DNA of 19,603 nt. It comes from Halanaerobium sp046541575. Lineage in GTDB: Bacteria > Bacillota > Halanaerobiia > Halanaerobiales > Halanaerobiaceae. Under the pieces are notes generated by a model that made no database searches, was not told the origin of the DNA, and saw nothing but the letters and a program-made list of their open reading frames with translations. The stretch spans positions 1-19,603 of the forward strand of contig JBKHDA010000036.1 in the NCBI GenBank assembly GCA_046541575.1, in the 5' to 3' direction. This document shows positions 6,391 to 15,219 of this stretch, piece by piece. Every line of letters starts with the position of its first letter. Position 1 is the first letter of the stretch. A program made the position numbers and the translations under genes.

Positions 6391-9300
6391 AAAATTCAAT
6401 TTCATTTTCTATAGTTATCTGATAGTCGTCATCTCCAAAATATGTCCCTTTTAAATTAGTTATTTCTGTTAACTTATACTGAAAAGATATCTCATCTTCT
6501 CGTTCATCTCCTTCACCAAAAAATGATGCATATTCCAGATAAAAACGCTTACTTAAATTTTTACCCAGATAAATTGCAAATTCTCTTTCCAGTCCAAATT
6601 GTGAAGCATCTATTTCTATTCTATCTAACGAGAGAGCTGATCTAAAGTCTGATTCAATGTCAGAAATTATATCTTCCTGCAGAAAACTATTGACAACTCT
6701 AATTAGTTCCTGCAGAATAATCTGCTGAATCCCTATATCTTCTCCCCCGACTACTGCCGAACCCAGTGCACCCCGACTTGACAGAAGATTTAAAATTTCC
6801 TCTTCGGTCATTTCGGGATTAGAACTGAAATTAATACGCATATCATCTGCCGGACCACTTACATTAATATTTATTTCTCTACCACCGGCATAGGTTGTAG
6901 CATTAGCCTGTACTTCGGGGATATCTCCTTCATCAACGGGATTAAATAAAACTTCTCCCCTATTTAAAGTAAAGCGCGAATTATAATAGTTAAATCGTCC
7001 TTCACTACTCCGCAGTCTGCCCTCCATCATTAGTGAATTATCTCTTTCATGATCAAAGTCAATATTTAAATCACCATTTTGGACTAAAACATCCATATTC
7101 TGATTTTTAACTCTAACATCTTCTCCTGGATTTATATCAAGCTCAACAGCAGGAACAAAAGCTCCTTCATTCTCCTGCTCAGCTGCCGGCCATTCAAAGG
7201 GGATACCGATTCTAAAATCATAGACCTCTAAATCACCAGCCAGCAGCGGCTTCATCATTGGTCCCTTAAAGCTTAGATCAGAATCAAAATCACCTTCTAA
7301 AGAACCATAGTCGAAATATAATTTTCGACCATTAAGCTCCAAATCCCAGAAGTTTTCTCTATCTAAAAGATTAAGCTGTCCGCCAGCTTGAAAATTACCG
7401 TCAACAAAATCTCCTCTTAGCTCATTAATTAAAGCTCTACCTTTATTAAGTTCAATTTGACCTCTATAATTTTCTATAGGTGCCCAGATTCCAAGTTCCA
7501 GAGAATTCCCTTGCATTTCTAAGTTTCCGCTAAAATTGGGCTCTGCAAGAGTTCCATCGGCTCTAAAATTGCCATTTAACTGGCCGTCACCGGATATCTG
7601 ATCTCCAAAAAATGAGAGCAGAAAAGATACAGGCATTTCCTGCAGATTAGAACTTAAGCTCAATTCATCCTGATTAAAAGAATAACTGCCATCTAATTCT
7701 AAGCTGCCTCCCTCACGGAAATTAATGGTCTGGGAGCTGGAAATCCGCCTCTGACTTTCCAGTAATATATCACCTTTCATTGCCTCTAAGGCTGTATTAT
7801 TGATTTCTATAGAATCCAGATTATGACTCAAATTTAAAATCGGACTCTCCAGACTGCCATCAATACTACCCTCAAAACCGAGATTAGCTTTTGTATCTAA
7901 ATTAATACCAAACTGGCTGCTGTAAAACTCAAGTGGTAAATCTGAGGCCTGAAAATCCAGATTGATTTCTCTGCCAATTTTTCCGCTTAAATTAAAGCTG
8001 CTCTGCTCACTCTGGTCCAAATAAGCATCTATATTTAAATCAGCACTGTAGTCAAGACCCTGAGACTCTACTGCAGCATCTCCTTTAAAGTTCAGCTCCT
8101 GAGCAAAAGGATAAAAGCCCAGATATTTTTCAAAATAACCTCTGCTTGCTGCATCAATTAATTCCAGATTCAACTTTGTCTGAGGAATATTCATTAAATC
8201 AGAAACCTCTCCCTCAATTCGATACTCACCTGCAGCAAAGTTAAAAGCAAAATTATTAATACTCAGACTCTGCTGCTGCGGCTTTAGCTCGAAATCATTT
8301 TCCAGAATTTCAAGCTCAAAACCATCATAATTTAGATCTTCTGCAGCTAATTCAAAATTGGTGGTTATTGAATCTATCTGTCCCTGCAGTTTACCCTGCA
8401 GACCCATAACACCATCAATTTTTTCGGCATAATTGGGATATTCATTTAAATAATTCTGCGGCTCAATACCGCTGAACTGATAATTTAGATCAAAACCATT
8501 ATCAGGGCTGTAAATTCCAGCCGCCTCAAAACTCAAGTCCTGCTGTTCAAAGGAAAAATCCTCTATCTGAAATTCTCCTTTTTCCTTTTTAATATCAGCA
8601 CTTAAATTTGAGAGATCAAACTCACGACCACTGTAATTAAATACTGTATTTGAAGTTCTAAGCTGGAGATCAAGATTATAGTCAGCAAGATTTCCACTTA
8701 ACTGAGCTCTAAGATCAACTCCACCATTTAAAGGCAGTTCCTGGTTAAAGCTTTCAGCAAAATCCTGAAAATATAAATTTTCGCTTTTAATCTCTAAATC
8801 AAGCAGTCTATCTTCTGACAGACCTCTAATCTCTCCAGAGGCCCTCAGCAGAGCTTCGCTGACAGCAGCTCTGGCCTCTGTTAACTTTAGATTGTCATTT
8901 TCATAAACAGCTTTAATATTAATTTCATTAAAAACATAATTTTGATAGGATAATTCATCCAGACTCAAATCTGTAGTTATGGTCGGCTGATCAAAGCTTT
9001 CACCAATCCGACCTTCGGCATATTTAATTGTGGGGTTAATAGTATCTATTATATCAAAATTTAAATCAAAATTTTTATTTAATACTGCCGGCTCAAAATT
9101 TTTGACCGCATAACGCAGGTCAAGTTCCCGCTCTGCAAAGTCAACCTCTCCCAGCAGATCAAGATAGGCAAAATCGGAAAATAATTTCAAAGAATTTATA
9201 AAAAGTCTACTGTCAACATACCAGAACTGGCTTTCCAGACTCAAATTATTAGCCGGATTTTCAAAATTAAAGTCCAAATCAAAATTTCCAGAAGCCGAAA

Positions 9301-10807
9301 TACCCCGGCTAAAGCTGTAATATCCAGCAGCATCTGCATTAAAGTCCAGGCTGTCACCTTCAACTTTTCGAAACTGCTGCAGATAATCATCAGCTAAATC
9401 ATAGCTTTCTAAAAGAGAAATTAATTGATCTGATATTTGGACGGATTCTGCTCTGGCTTTTACTAAGTAATTTTCTTTCTGAAGGTCATAGCTTGCCTGC
9501 AGATCTAATTTAGAATCATCCTCCAGCTCAAGCTCTGCTTTTTCTAAAAAGATTTCATCATCCAGCAGCTTGAGAACAAAACTGGAATTATTAATAGTTG
9601 TATATTCGGTTCTAAGATCTGCGGCTTCTACTTCAGCCCGAGCCTGATTTATTTTATTTTCAGCTCCATTTAATTTTAAGTCAAAGGCCAGATCTCCTCT
9701 TTCAAGTTCAGGTGCTAAAAAATCATACCGGTAGTTAAATTCTTCTGCTGATAGTTCAAGCTGATACTGAAGCTCCTGATCAAGCTTTAAACTGAACTGC
9801 AGCCGGTTATCATCCAGCAGAAATTGATTGTCGACAGCCGCCAGTTTAAATTCCGGCCCGGAAAATATTAAGTTTAAATCATTAAAATCAAAATCAAATT
9901 CTTCTTCAGTGCCCTGCTGTTGATAATTTGAGCTGAATTTTAAATCTTCAAAATTAACTTCAGCCTCATAATTTTTAAGCTCAGAGGCACCAAAATCCAG
10001 CTTTCCTTTAGCTGCAAAAAGCCCCTCTACTGTGTTGAGATCGAGATTAAAACCCTGAAGATTATAGTTTTCTTCCGGCAGCAGCTCTAAAAAAGGTGCT
10101 ACTGCAAAGGATTTAGTATTAAAATATACTTCTGCCTCATTTCCACTGCGCTGTAGACTGATTTCCAGTTTTTCTCCTTCAAAATCGGAAAAACTGTAAT
10201 CATTATAATTCAATTTATCTATTAAAACAGCTGTGGAGAGTTTGAGCTGATAGTCATCACTACCGTCAGCTTTTAGTCCAAAATTTAAATTATCAAATTC
10301 TAAATCATAATTTTTACTCTTGAGCAGCAGTTTAGAATCCAAAATATTAATATTGATCCCCTCTATAATTTCGGGTAAATCAAAATTGGCTAATTCAAAG
10401 CCACCACTTTCCTTATTATCAGGCTCTAAATCGCCGTCAGCCTGAGCTTCTAAATTCGAATCTAAAAGTCCTTCTGCAGTTATAATCTCTGCTTTTTTTG
10501 CTTCTACAAACTTCACCTTAATTATTTGATCAAAATCACTGAGATTAAGCTCATAATCTAAATTGAGCTCTTCAACTTTAAGTTCATTTCCGTTTTGATC
10601 TTTAAAAGAAAACGAATTCAGGCGCAGGCGGTTTAAAGGCCATAAAGAGACCGAGCTGAAAGAAATTTCACCGGAAATTCTTTCTTCCAGAGCAGCAATA
10701 ATATCATCTTTGAAATACTGGGGTAAACCACCCAGAAGGCTTGCAAAGTAGGCTGAAATAAGCAGGATGATTAATACCCCTAAAAGATATTTAATTTGCT
10801 TATCCAT
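6389..10807 (-). CDS. tamB: TamB-family translocation/assembly protein (DUF490, AsmA-like)
   Basis: TamB-type proteins are anchored in the inner membrane and span the periplasm as a long hydrophobic beta-groove. They are linked to phospholipid transport to the outer membrane and to insertion of some barrel proteins with a BamA-family partner. This one is 1472 aa (E. coli TamB: 1259). One membrane segment near the N-terminus (about 7-28, LLGVLIILLISAYFASLL) is followed by over 1000 residues of alternating beta-strand repeats rich in Asn, Asp, Ser, Leu and Phe. The DUF490-type C-terminal domain carries INVSGPADDMRINFSS and the helix MTEEEILNLLSSRG, and the protein ends in amphipathic strands closing with EIEF. 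TGGAGG stands seven bases before the ATG. It sits directly upstream of bamA with stop/ribosome-site overlap. No tamA is present in the window, so BamA is the obvious partner. Confidence 0.95.
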   Translation of the reverse strand: MDKQIKYLLGVLIILLISAYFASLLGGLPQYFKDDIIAALEERISGEISFSSVSLWPLNRLRLNSFSFKDQNGNELKVEELNLDYELNLSDFDQIIKVKFVEAKKAEIITAEGLLDSNLEAQADGDLEPDNKESGGFELANFDLPEIIEGININILDSKLLLKSKNYDLEFDNLNFGLKADGSDDYQLKLSTAVLIDKLNYNDYSFSDFEGEKLEISLQRSGNEAEVYFNTKSFAVAPFLELLPEENYNLQGFNLDLNTVEGLFAAKGKLDFGASELKNYEAEVNFEDLKFSSNYQQQGTEEEFDFDFNDLNLIFSGPEFKLAAVDNQFLLDDNRLQFSLKLDQELQYQLELSAEEFNYRYDFLAPELERGDLAFDLKLNGAENKINQARAEVEAADLRTEYTTINNSSFVLKLLDDEIFLEKAELELEDDSKLDLQASYDLQKENYLVKARAESVQISDQLISLLESYDLADDYLQQFRKVEGDSLDFNADAAGYYSFSRGISASGNFDLDFNFENPANNLSLESQFWYVDSRLFINSLKLFSDFAYLDLLGEVDFAERELDLRYAVKNFEPAVLNKNFDLNFDIIDTINPTIKYAEGRIGESFDQPTITTDLSLDELSYQNYVFNEINIKAVYENDNLKLTEARAAVSEALLRASGEIRGLSEDRLLDLEIKSENLYFQDFAESFNQELPLNGGVDLRAQLSGNLADYNLDLQLRTSNTVFNYSGREFDLSNLSADIKKEKGEFQIEDFSFEQQDLSFEAAGIYSPDNGFDLNYQFSGIEPQNYLNEYPNYAEKIDGVMGLQGKLQGQIDSITTNFELAAEDLNYDGFELEILENDFELKPQQQSLSINNFAFNFAAGEYRIEGEVSDLMNIPQTKLNLELIDAASRGYFEKYLGFYPFAQELNFKGDAAVESQGLDYSADLNIDAYLDQSEQSSFNLSGKIGREINLDFQASDLPLEFYSSQFGINLDTKANLGFEGSIDGSLESPILNLSHNLDSIEINNTALEAMKGDILLESQRRISSSQTINFREGGSLELDGSYSFNQDELSLSSNLQEMPVSFLLSFFGDQISGDGQLNGNFRADGTLAEPNFSGNLEMQGNSLELGIWAPIENYRGQIELNKGRALINELRGDFVDGNFQAGGQLNLLDRENFWDLELNGRKLYFDYGSLEGDFDSDLSFKGPMMKPLLAGDLEVYDFRIGIPFEWPAAEQENEGAFVPAVELDINPGEDVRVKNQNMDVLVQNGDLNIDFDHERDNSLMMEGRLRSSEGRFNYYNSRFTLNRGEVLFNPVDEGDIPEVQANATTYAGGREININVSGPADDMRINFSSNPEMTEEEILNLLSSRGALGSAVVGGEDIGIQQIILQELIRVVNSFLQEDIISDIESDFRSALSLDRIEIDASQFGLEREFAIYLGKNLSKRFYLEYASFFGEGDEREDEISFQYKLTEITNLKGTYFGDDDYQITIENEIEF

Positions 10808-10837
10808 TTAAAAACCTCCAGCAAGCATCAAGTTGAA

Positions 10838-12742
10838 TTACTGCTCATTTTTATTTTCGTCTTCATTCTCAGCTCCCGACTCTGCAGCAGCTTCTGCTGA
10901 TGCTTCATTTTCTGAGGCTTCTTCTTCTGCAGAGTCCTCAGGACTCTCTAAAATTTCTATATCAAGGTTTAAGCTCCCTTCGAGCACATAATCAGTAGCA
11001 AATCTTTCTTTGATTTCTTCTTCCAGCTCTTCTGCTGCTTCTCGATTCTGTCCAGCAGTATTCATTTCCTCACCCTTATTTTCAGTCTCCTGTTGATTTT
11101 TATTAGGTGGACTTTCACTGCTTTCCTGGTAGGTTGGCGCTGCATAAGATGGATAAAGCTGCAGTATCAGATCATTGTTATCAGGTGAATCAAGGTAGCT
11201 ATCTAACATTGATTCGAAACTTTTATGACCCGAAATTTCGGCCTCGTTTAGACCACCACTGCTCTGCATCTGATTGTTTTCTTCCGGCCTCATAGTTTCT
11301 CCGGTGTAACCACCATCAACAAAAAGGGTTGCTATACCGGGTTCTATATCTTCTGGAAGTTCCATTTTTAGTGTTTTAGTTTCTGTACCATTTCTGTAGC
11401 GGTGCAGGGTAACCTCCACTTCCAGCTCATCACCAGGATATATTTCCTCATTTAAAACCTTAGCCTCCTGAATTAAAGCCACACTGTCATTTTTATTAAA
11501 ATCTAATTCCAGCCTGATATCAATCAGATTAACTTCTTTAAAAGGATTTGTTAAAATCAAATCTAAAAGCTGTGAGAAATCATAAAGAGCTGTACTTCCG
11601 ATATCATTCTGACTATAGTACATATTAGTTGATTCTATCTGCAGCTCGGGCAGACCTCTGCCCATAATTTTTAGCTTTGATTCGGCTGAGCCGGGTCCAA
11701 TCCTGTCCAGAGCTGAGTCAACAGCCTGCAGGGCAGCACTATTTGATAAAGAAGTAAACAAAAACTCATCATTAATTATTTGTAAACTAACTTCTTTTAA
11801 AAGCTTCCCATTTTCGGAAATAGAAATATAAACAGGAGTAATTCTGGGGAAACTGCCTATTCTCCCTGCAATACCGGCCCCTCTATCCTGATTAACCGAA
11901 CCTAAAAGTCGATTATAGGGAGAACCCAGTTTAAAGGGCTGTTCTGAGTTGGGAATAACTGCATTAATATCAGCTCTGCTTAAAAGATAGTTTACCTCAC
12001 CTCGATTGGTAAAGGGATGACCAAAGGCTAAAAAATTTCCCTGATCTACATAGGTCAGAGTACCAATTGAAGCCACACTTATATCTCCCCTAACCAACTG
12101 TACTGCAACTGCTTCTCCGGGCTCAGGTTCTCTATCACTTTTATCTGCTTCTTTAATTCCAGGACTGGGAACAACATCCAGATTTAATTCTGAGAGATTA
12201 TCTTCCAGTCTCTCTAAAGCCCGACCTTTAATTCCACTTACCATAATCGGACTGGAACTTCGAATAATATTTTTCCCTGGTGAAAATTCATCCAGGTCAA
12301 ATTCTAAATCACTAATATTTCCACTGCGTTTTTCAATCTCATTATTATCAAGCAGTTTAAGCATTCTCTCAATTGGAGTAACCAGTCCAAAGCGGTGATC
12401 ACTGTTATTCCAGCCATAACCGATAGCTCCAATCAGCTGGTCTTCTATATAAATTGGACTGCCGCTCATACCGGATGCAATTCCGCCAAAATCTTCTGTT
12501 TTATCTCCGGTTAATTTAATTAAAATTAAATCTTCCTCCAGACTTCGGTTATCCATTACATCTACAACCTCTATTTCGAATTCCTCTATTTTACTACCGG
12601 AAAAAACCGTTTTCCCGTAACCGGTCATTCCCGCTTCTACTTCATCTAATGGCATAATATTCTCTGCAGCAAGTACTGGGGTATTGATAAGAATTAAAAC
12701 TATTAAAATGCAAAATAAAACTTTTTTTATTTTTTTACTCAA
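10838..12742 (-). CDS. Secreted S55 (SpoIVB-type) serine protease-like protein with acidic C-terminal tail
   Basis: A 634-aa protein with a signal peptide (about 1-25, ending VLAAE). Residues 31-130 match the C-terminal half of the SpoIVB peptidase domain: a DLILIKLTGDKT strand, then GGIASGMSGSPIYIEDQLIGA with the nucleophile-type Ser93 and a nearby candidate Asp80. Residues about 210-260 match the earlier SpoIVB half: IGTLTYVDQGNFLAFGHPF with His242. Relative to SpoIVB (His, Asp, Ser order) the blocks are therefore swapped. No PDZ domain is evident. Residues about 400-500 look like a beta-sandwich, and about 530-634 are low-complexity and acidic, with tails such as ENEDENKNEQ. The start is TTG with GGAG about 11 bases upstream; no better start exists. 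It lies between mreB (23 nt) and tamB (30 nt), so an envelope role rather than sporulation is likely. Substrate and activity are unknown. Confidence 0.8.
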   Translation of the reverse strand: MSKKIKKVLFCILIVLILINTPVLAAENIMPLDEVEAGMTGYGKTVFSGSKIEEFEIEVVDVMDNRSLEEDLILIKLTGDKTEDFGGIASGMSGSPIYIEDQLIGAIGYGWNNSDHRFGLVTPIERMLKLLDNNEIEKRSGNISDLEFDLDEFSPGKNIIRSSSPIMVSGIKGRALERLEDNLSELNLDVVPSPGIKEADKSDREPEPGEAVAVQLVRGDISVASIGTLTYVDQGNFLAFGHPFTNRGEVNYLLSRADINAVIPNSEQPFKLGSPYNRLLGSVNQDRGAGIAGRIGSFPRITPVYISISENGKLLKEVSLQIINDEFLFTSLSNSAALQAVDSALDRIGPGSAESKLKIMGRGLPELQIESTNMYYSQNDIGSTALYDFSQLLDLILTNPFKEVNLIDIRLELDFNKNDSVALIQEAKVLNEEIYPGDELEVEVTLHRYRNGTETKTLKMELPEDIEPGIATLFVDGGYTGETMRPEENNQMQSSGGLNEAEISGHKSFESMLDSYLDSPDNNDLILQLYPSYAAPTYQESSESPPNKNQQETENKGEEMNTAGQNREAAEELEEEIKERFATDYVLEGSLNLDIEILESPEDSAEEEASENEASAEAAAESGAENEDENKNEQ

Positions 12743-12765
12743 CTTTAATCACTCTCCAGTTACTT

Positions 12766-13806
12766 TTAAGATAAAATGCCCTGGTCACCTGTGCTTAATA
12801 CTTTAGATATTTTATCTAATTCATTTAAAGCCTGTCCGGTTCCTTCTGCAACACAAACTAAGGGATCATCAGTAACAAAAGCTCCTACTTCTGTCTGCTG
12901 ACTGATAAATTTATCAAGTCCCTCTAAAAGCGAGCCGCCGCCGGTTAAAATAATACCCTTTTCTACTATATCAGCTGAAAGCTCGGGCGGTGTTTTTTCC
13001 AGTACTCGTCTGGCAGCATGAGCAATATTATCCAGCAATTCTTTAAATGCTTTGTGAGTTTCCTCTGCTGATAATTCTATGTGTCTTGGTAAACCCGTCA
13101 TTAAATCTCTGCCTTTGACTTCATACTTGGCAGAATAATTGGGATCTGCACTACCAATATTTATTTTTATTTCTTCAGCAGTTGACTCTCCTATAACCAG
13201 GTTATAATTCTCTCGAACATAGCGAACAAGAGCCTCATCAAATTTGTCTCCACCAACACGAATCGATTCTCCAACAACAATTCCACCAAGTGAAAGCACC
13301 GCAATCTCAGTGGTTCCACCGCCAATATCAATAACCATATTCCCTTCGGCTTTTTCAATTCTGAGGCCGGCTCCGATTGCTGCTGCCACAGGCTCTTCAA
13401 TCAAAAAGGCTTTGCGGGCACCAACCTGAACTGCTGCCTCCAGCACGGCTCGACTTTCAACTCCGGTTACACCTACAGGTATGCAGACCATAATTAAGGG
13501 CTTAATAAATCTGCTTTTAACCCCTACTTTTTTCAAAAAGCTTTTGAGCATCATTTCTGCAACCTCAAAATTAGCTATTACACCATCTTTTAATGGTCTA
13601 ATAACTTCAATATTTGCCGGTGTTCTTCCCAGCATTCTGCGGGCTTCTTCTCCAACTGCCAGTACTTTATTTGTCTTTTTATCCAGAGCTACAAAAGACG
13701 GTTCCTGCAGTACAATTCCTTTATCACTCTCATAAATAATAACTGTGGCTGTTCCAAGGTCAATTGCAATTTTCTTACTTAATTTATTTAAAATATTCAA
13801 TAGCAT
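12766..13806 (-). CDS. mreB: Rod shape-determining protein MreB/Mbl
   Basis: MreB is the bacterial actin homologue that forms membrane-bound filaments and directs lateral wall synthesis. The 346-aa protein shows the full set of actin-fold nucleotide motifs: phosphate-1 loop IAIDLGTATVIIYE, phosphate-2 VIDIGGGTTEIAVLSLGG, and adenosine motif ILTGGGSLLEGLD. The MreB blocks MLGRTPANIEVIRPLKDGVIA and FLIEEPVAAAIGAGL are split and spaced as expected. The short N-terminal MLLNILNKL segment is a plausible membrane-binding helix. AGGA stands six bases before the ATG. The mreC/mreD partners are not next to it; instead the S55 protein and tamB follow. Whether it is MreB or the paralogue Mbl cannot be decided from one copy. 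Confidence 0.95.
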   Translation of the reverse strand: MLLNILNKLSKKIAIDLGTATVIIYESDKGIVLQEPSFVALDKKTNKVLAVGEEARRMLGRTPANIEVIRPLKDGVIANFEVAEMMLKSFLKKVGVKSRFIKPLIMVCIPVGVTGVESRAVLEAAVQVGARKAFLIEEPVAAAIGAGLRIEKAEGNMVIDIGGGTTEIAVLSLGGIVVGESIRVGGDKFDEALVRYVRENYNLVIGESTAEEIKINIGSADPNYSAKYEVKGRDLMTGLPRHIELSAEETHKAFKELLDNIAHAARRVLEKTPPELSADIVEKGIILTGGGSLLEGLDKFISQQTEVGAFVTDDPLVCVAEGTGQALNELDKISKVLSTGDQGILS

Positions 13807-13863
13807 ACCCCTTCCTTTTAATCACTGCTTATTACGTAAATTTGTATAAAATACTGATCTGAT

Positions 13864-15147
13864 TTATTCTTCAGCTTCACCTGATCTGATAACTGCTTCT
13901 TTAGTAAATAATGGTCCAAAAATTTCTGTTAAAGCAGCTGTCAAAATAACCATATTAAAAATCATCAGAGATGTGTCTGGAATTTGAGTAAACTGTTTTT
14001 GTACAGAAAAAGCAAGGGCAATAGCGACTCCTCCCTGAGGAAATAAACCCAGGCCTATATATTTTTTAACTGTGGGTTCTGCATTTGAAAAATGACCGGC
14101 TATAACTGCTCCTCCATATTTACCTATTAGTCTGGAAAGCAGAAAAACAAAAGCCGTGATCAAAAAAACCGATGAACCCATCTGGGTAAAACGAATTTCT
14201 GCACCTGCAAAAATAAAAAACATAGCATATAAAGGTATGGTCAAAGTATCCAGATATTCAGAGATCTGGAGGTTCTTTTCAGCAAAATTTCTAATAGCAA
14301 AACCGAGTGCCAGATTTGCAATTAATGATGATAATCCAAAAACTAAACTGACAGCAGAACTTAAAACTACTGAAGTTAAAATAGCTACTACCTTTTTAGT
14401 TTTATCATCAACCATACTGATATAATGCTGTGCCAAATAACCGATTACCAGACCAATAATAACAGCTGCTATTATCTCTACCACAGGTACTAAAAACAGC
14501 TGAGCAGAAAGCACCTGACCATTTCCAACAAACATCATTGCTACCGGACTGATTAAGGCAAATAGAATTAAAGCCAGCGTATTATCCAGACCGACAACTG
14601 CCATCAGGGTTGAACTTAAAGGCCCTTCAGCATTATATTCCTTTAAAACCATTATTGTTGAGGCCGGAGCTGAGGCAGCAGCTATAGCACCCAAAAGCAG
14701 AGCCATATAAATCGGGGCTCCAATCAGATAGACTGCTGCAGCTGAAATTACTGCACCCCCCATTGCTTCAAAAATTGTAATAATATAAATGCTTTTTCCC
14801 AAACGCTTAAAAGTTCTCAGTGATAACTCAGTTCCTATAGTAAACACAATAAAGGCCAGAGCAATCTGTGTTATATAGTCAAGCTTTATTATCAAAAATT
14901 CATACCAGCTGTGAAATTCACTTTCCAAAAATGGTATTAAATTTAATATATCAGGACTGATTACTATACCAAATAAAACATAACCCACAACTATCGGCAG
15001 GCTGTATTTTTTTGAAACAATTATTGCCAGCATTGCCAGGACGAGAAAGAAAGCGATTAAATAAATTGCTTTTGTCTGCAGTTCATAAACATGAAACCAT
15101 TCCTGCAGATGTTCCAGCTCAACAGCGGCTCCTATATTATTTTCCAT
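13864..15147 (-). CDS. Cation/proton antiporter (CPA family), copy 1, with altered ion-binding Asp pair
   Basis: A 427-aa polytopic membrane protein of the monovalent cation:proton antiporter superfamily (Na+/H+ exchanger fold) with about 12-13 hydrophobic segments. Landmarks shared with its neighbour at 15220-16497 are FTIGTELSL, APASTIMVLKEYNAEGPL, EYLDTLTIPLYAMFFIFAG and GLGLFPQGGVAIALA. The ion-binding pair that reads Asp-Asp in copy 2 reads Asp188-Asn189 here (codons GAT AAT, 14581-14586). The second position is the Asp required for transport across this superfamily, so copy 1 may be electroneutral, altered in ion choice, or inactive as an exchanger. GAGGTG is five bases before the ATG. 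It follows copy 2 by 72 nt, consistent with tandem duplication. No cytoplasmic TrkA/RCK domain is attached. Confidence 0.88.
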   Translation of the reverse strand: MENNIGAAVELEHLQEWFHVYELQTKAIYLIAFFLVLAMLAIIVSKKYSLPIVVGYVLFGIVISPDILNLIPFLESEFHSWYEFLIIKLDYITQIALAFIVFTIGTELSLRTFKRLGKSIYIITIFEAMGGAVISAAAVYLIGAPIYMALLLGAIAAASAPASTIMVLKEYNAEGPLSSTLMAVVGLDNTLALILFALISPVAMMFVGNGQVLSAQLFLVPVVEIIAAVIIGLVIGYLAQHYISMVDDKTKKVVAILTSVVLSSAVSLVFGLSSLIANLALGFAIRNFAEKNLQISEYLDTLTIPLYAMFFIFAGAEIRFTQMGSSVFLITAFVFLLSRLIGKYGGAVIAGHFSNAEPTVKKYIGLGLFPQGGVAIALAFSVQKQFTQIPDTSLMIFNMVILTAALTEIFGPLFTKEAVIRSGEAEE

Positions 15148-15219
15148 TGTTACACCTCATTATATATTATCAATCTTAAAATGAAATTAAAATAATTATA
15201 ATTCTTGAACTGCTTTAAA

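Noticed and set aside
6379..6405. Longer bamA start adding nine residues (MKLNFRRPN).
   Set aside because: It would overlap the tamB end and place the perfect AGGAGG inside the gene. The ATG at 6378 gives a normal signal peptide and correct spacing.
4138..10807. Possible phage tail or other mobile-element origin for the long repetitive and coiled-coil proteins.
   Set aside because: The TamB C-terminal domain, the BamA barrel motifs and the Skp blocks identify chromosomal envelope genes. No integrase, transposase or phage gene is present.
10838..12742. Annotation of the S55 protein as sporulation protein SpoIVB.
   Set aside because: Block order differs, the PDZ domain is absent, the protein is longer, and the neighbours are envelope genes rather than spo genes.
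15148..15219. Two TATAAT sequences on the minus strand between the antiporter genes, possible promoter for copy 1.
   Set aside because: Neither has a -35 hexamer better than 3/6 at 16-18 bases, and the nearer one would start the transcript at or past the ribosome site. The gap is simply very AT-rich.
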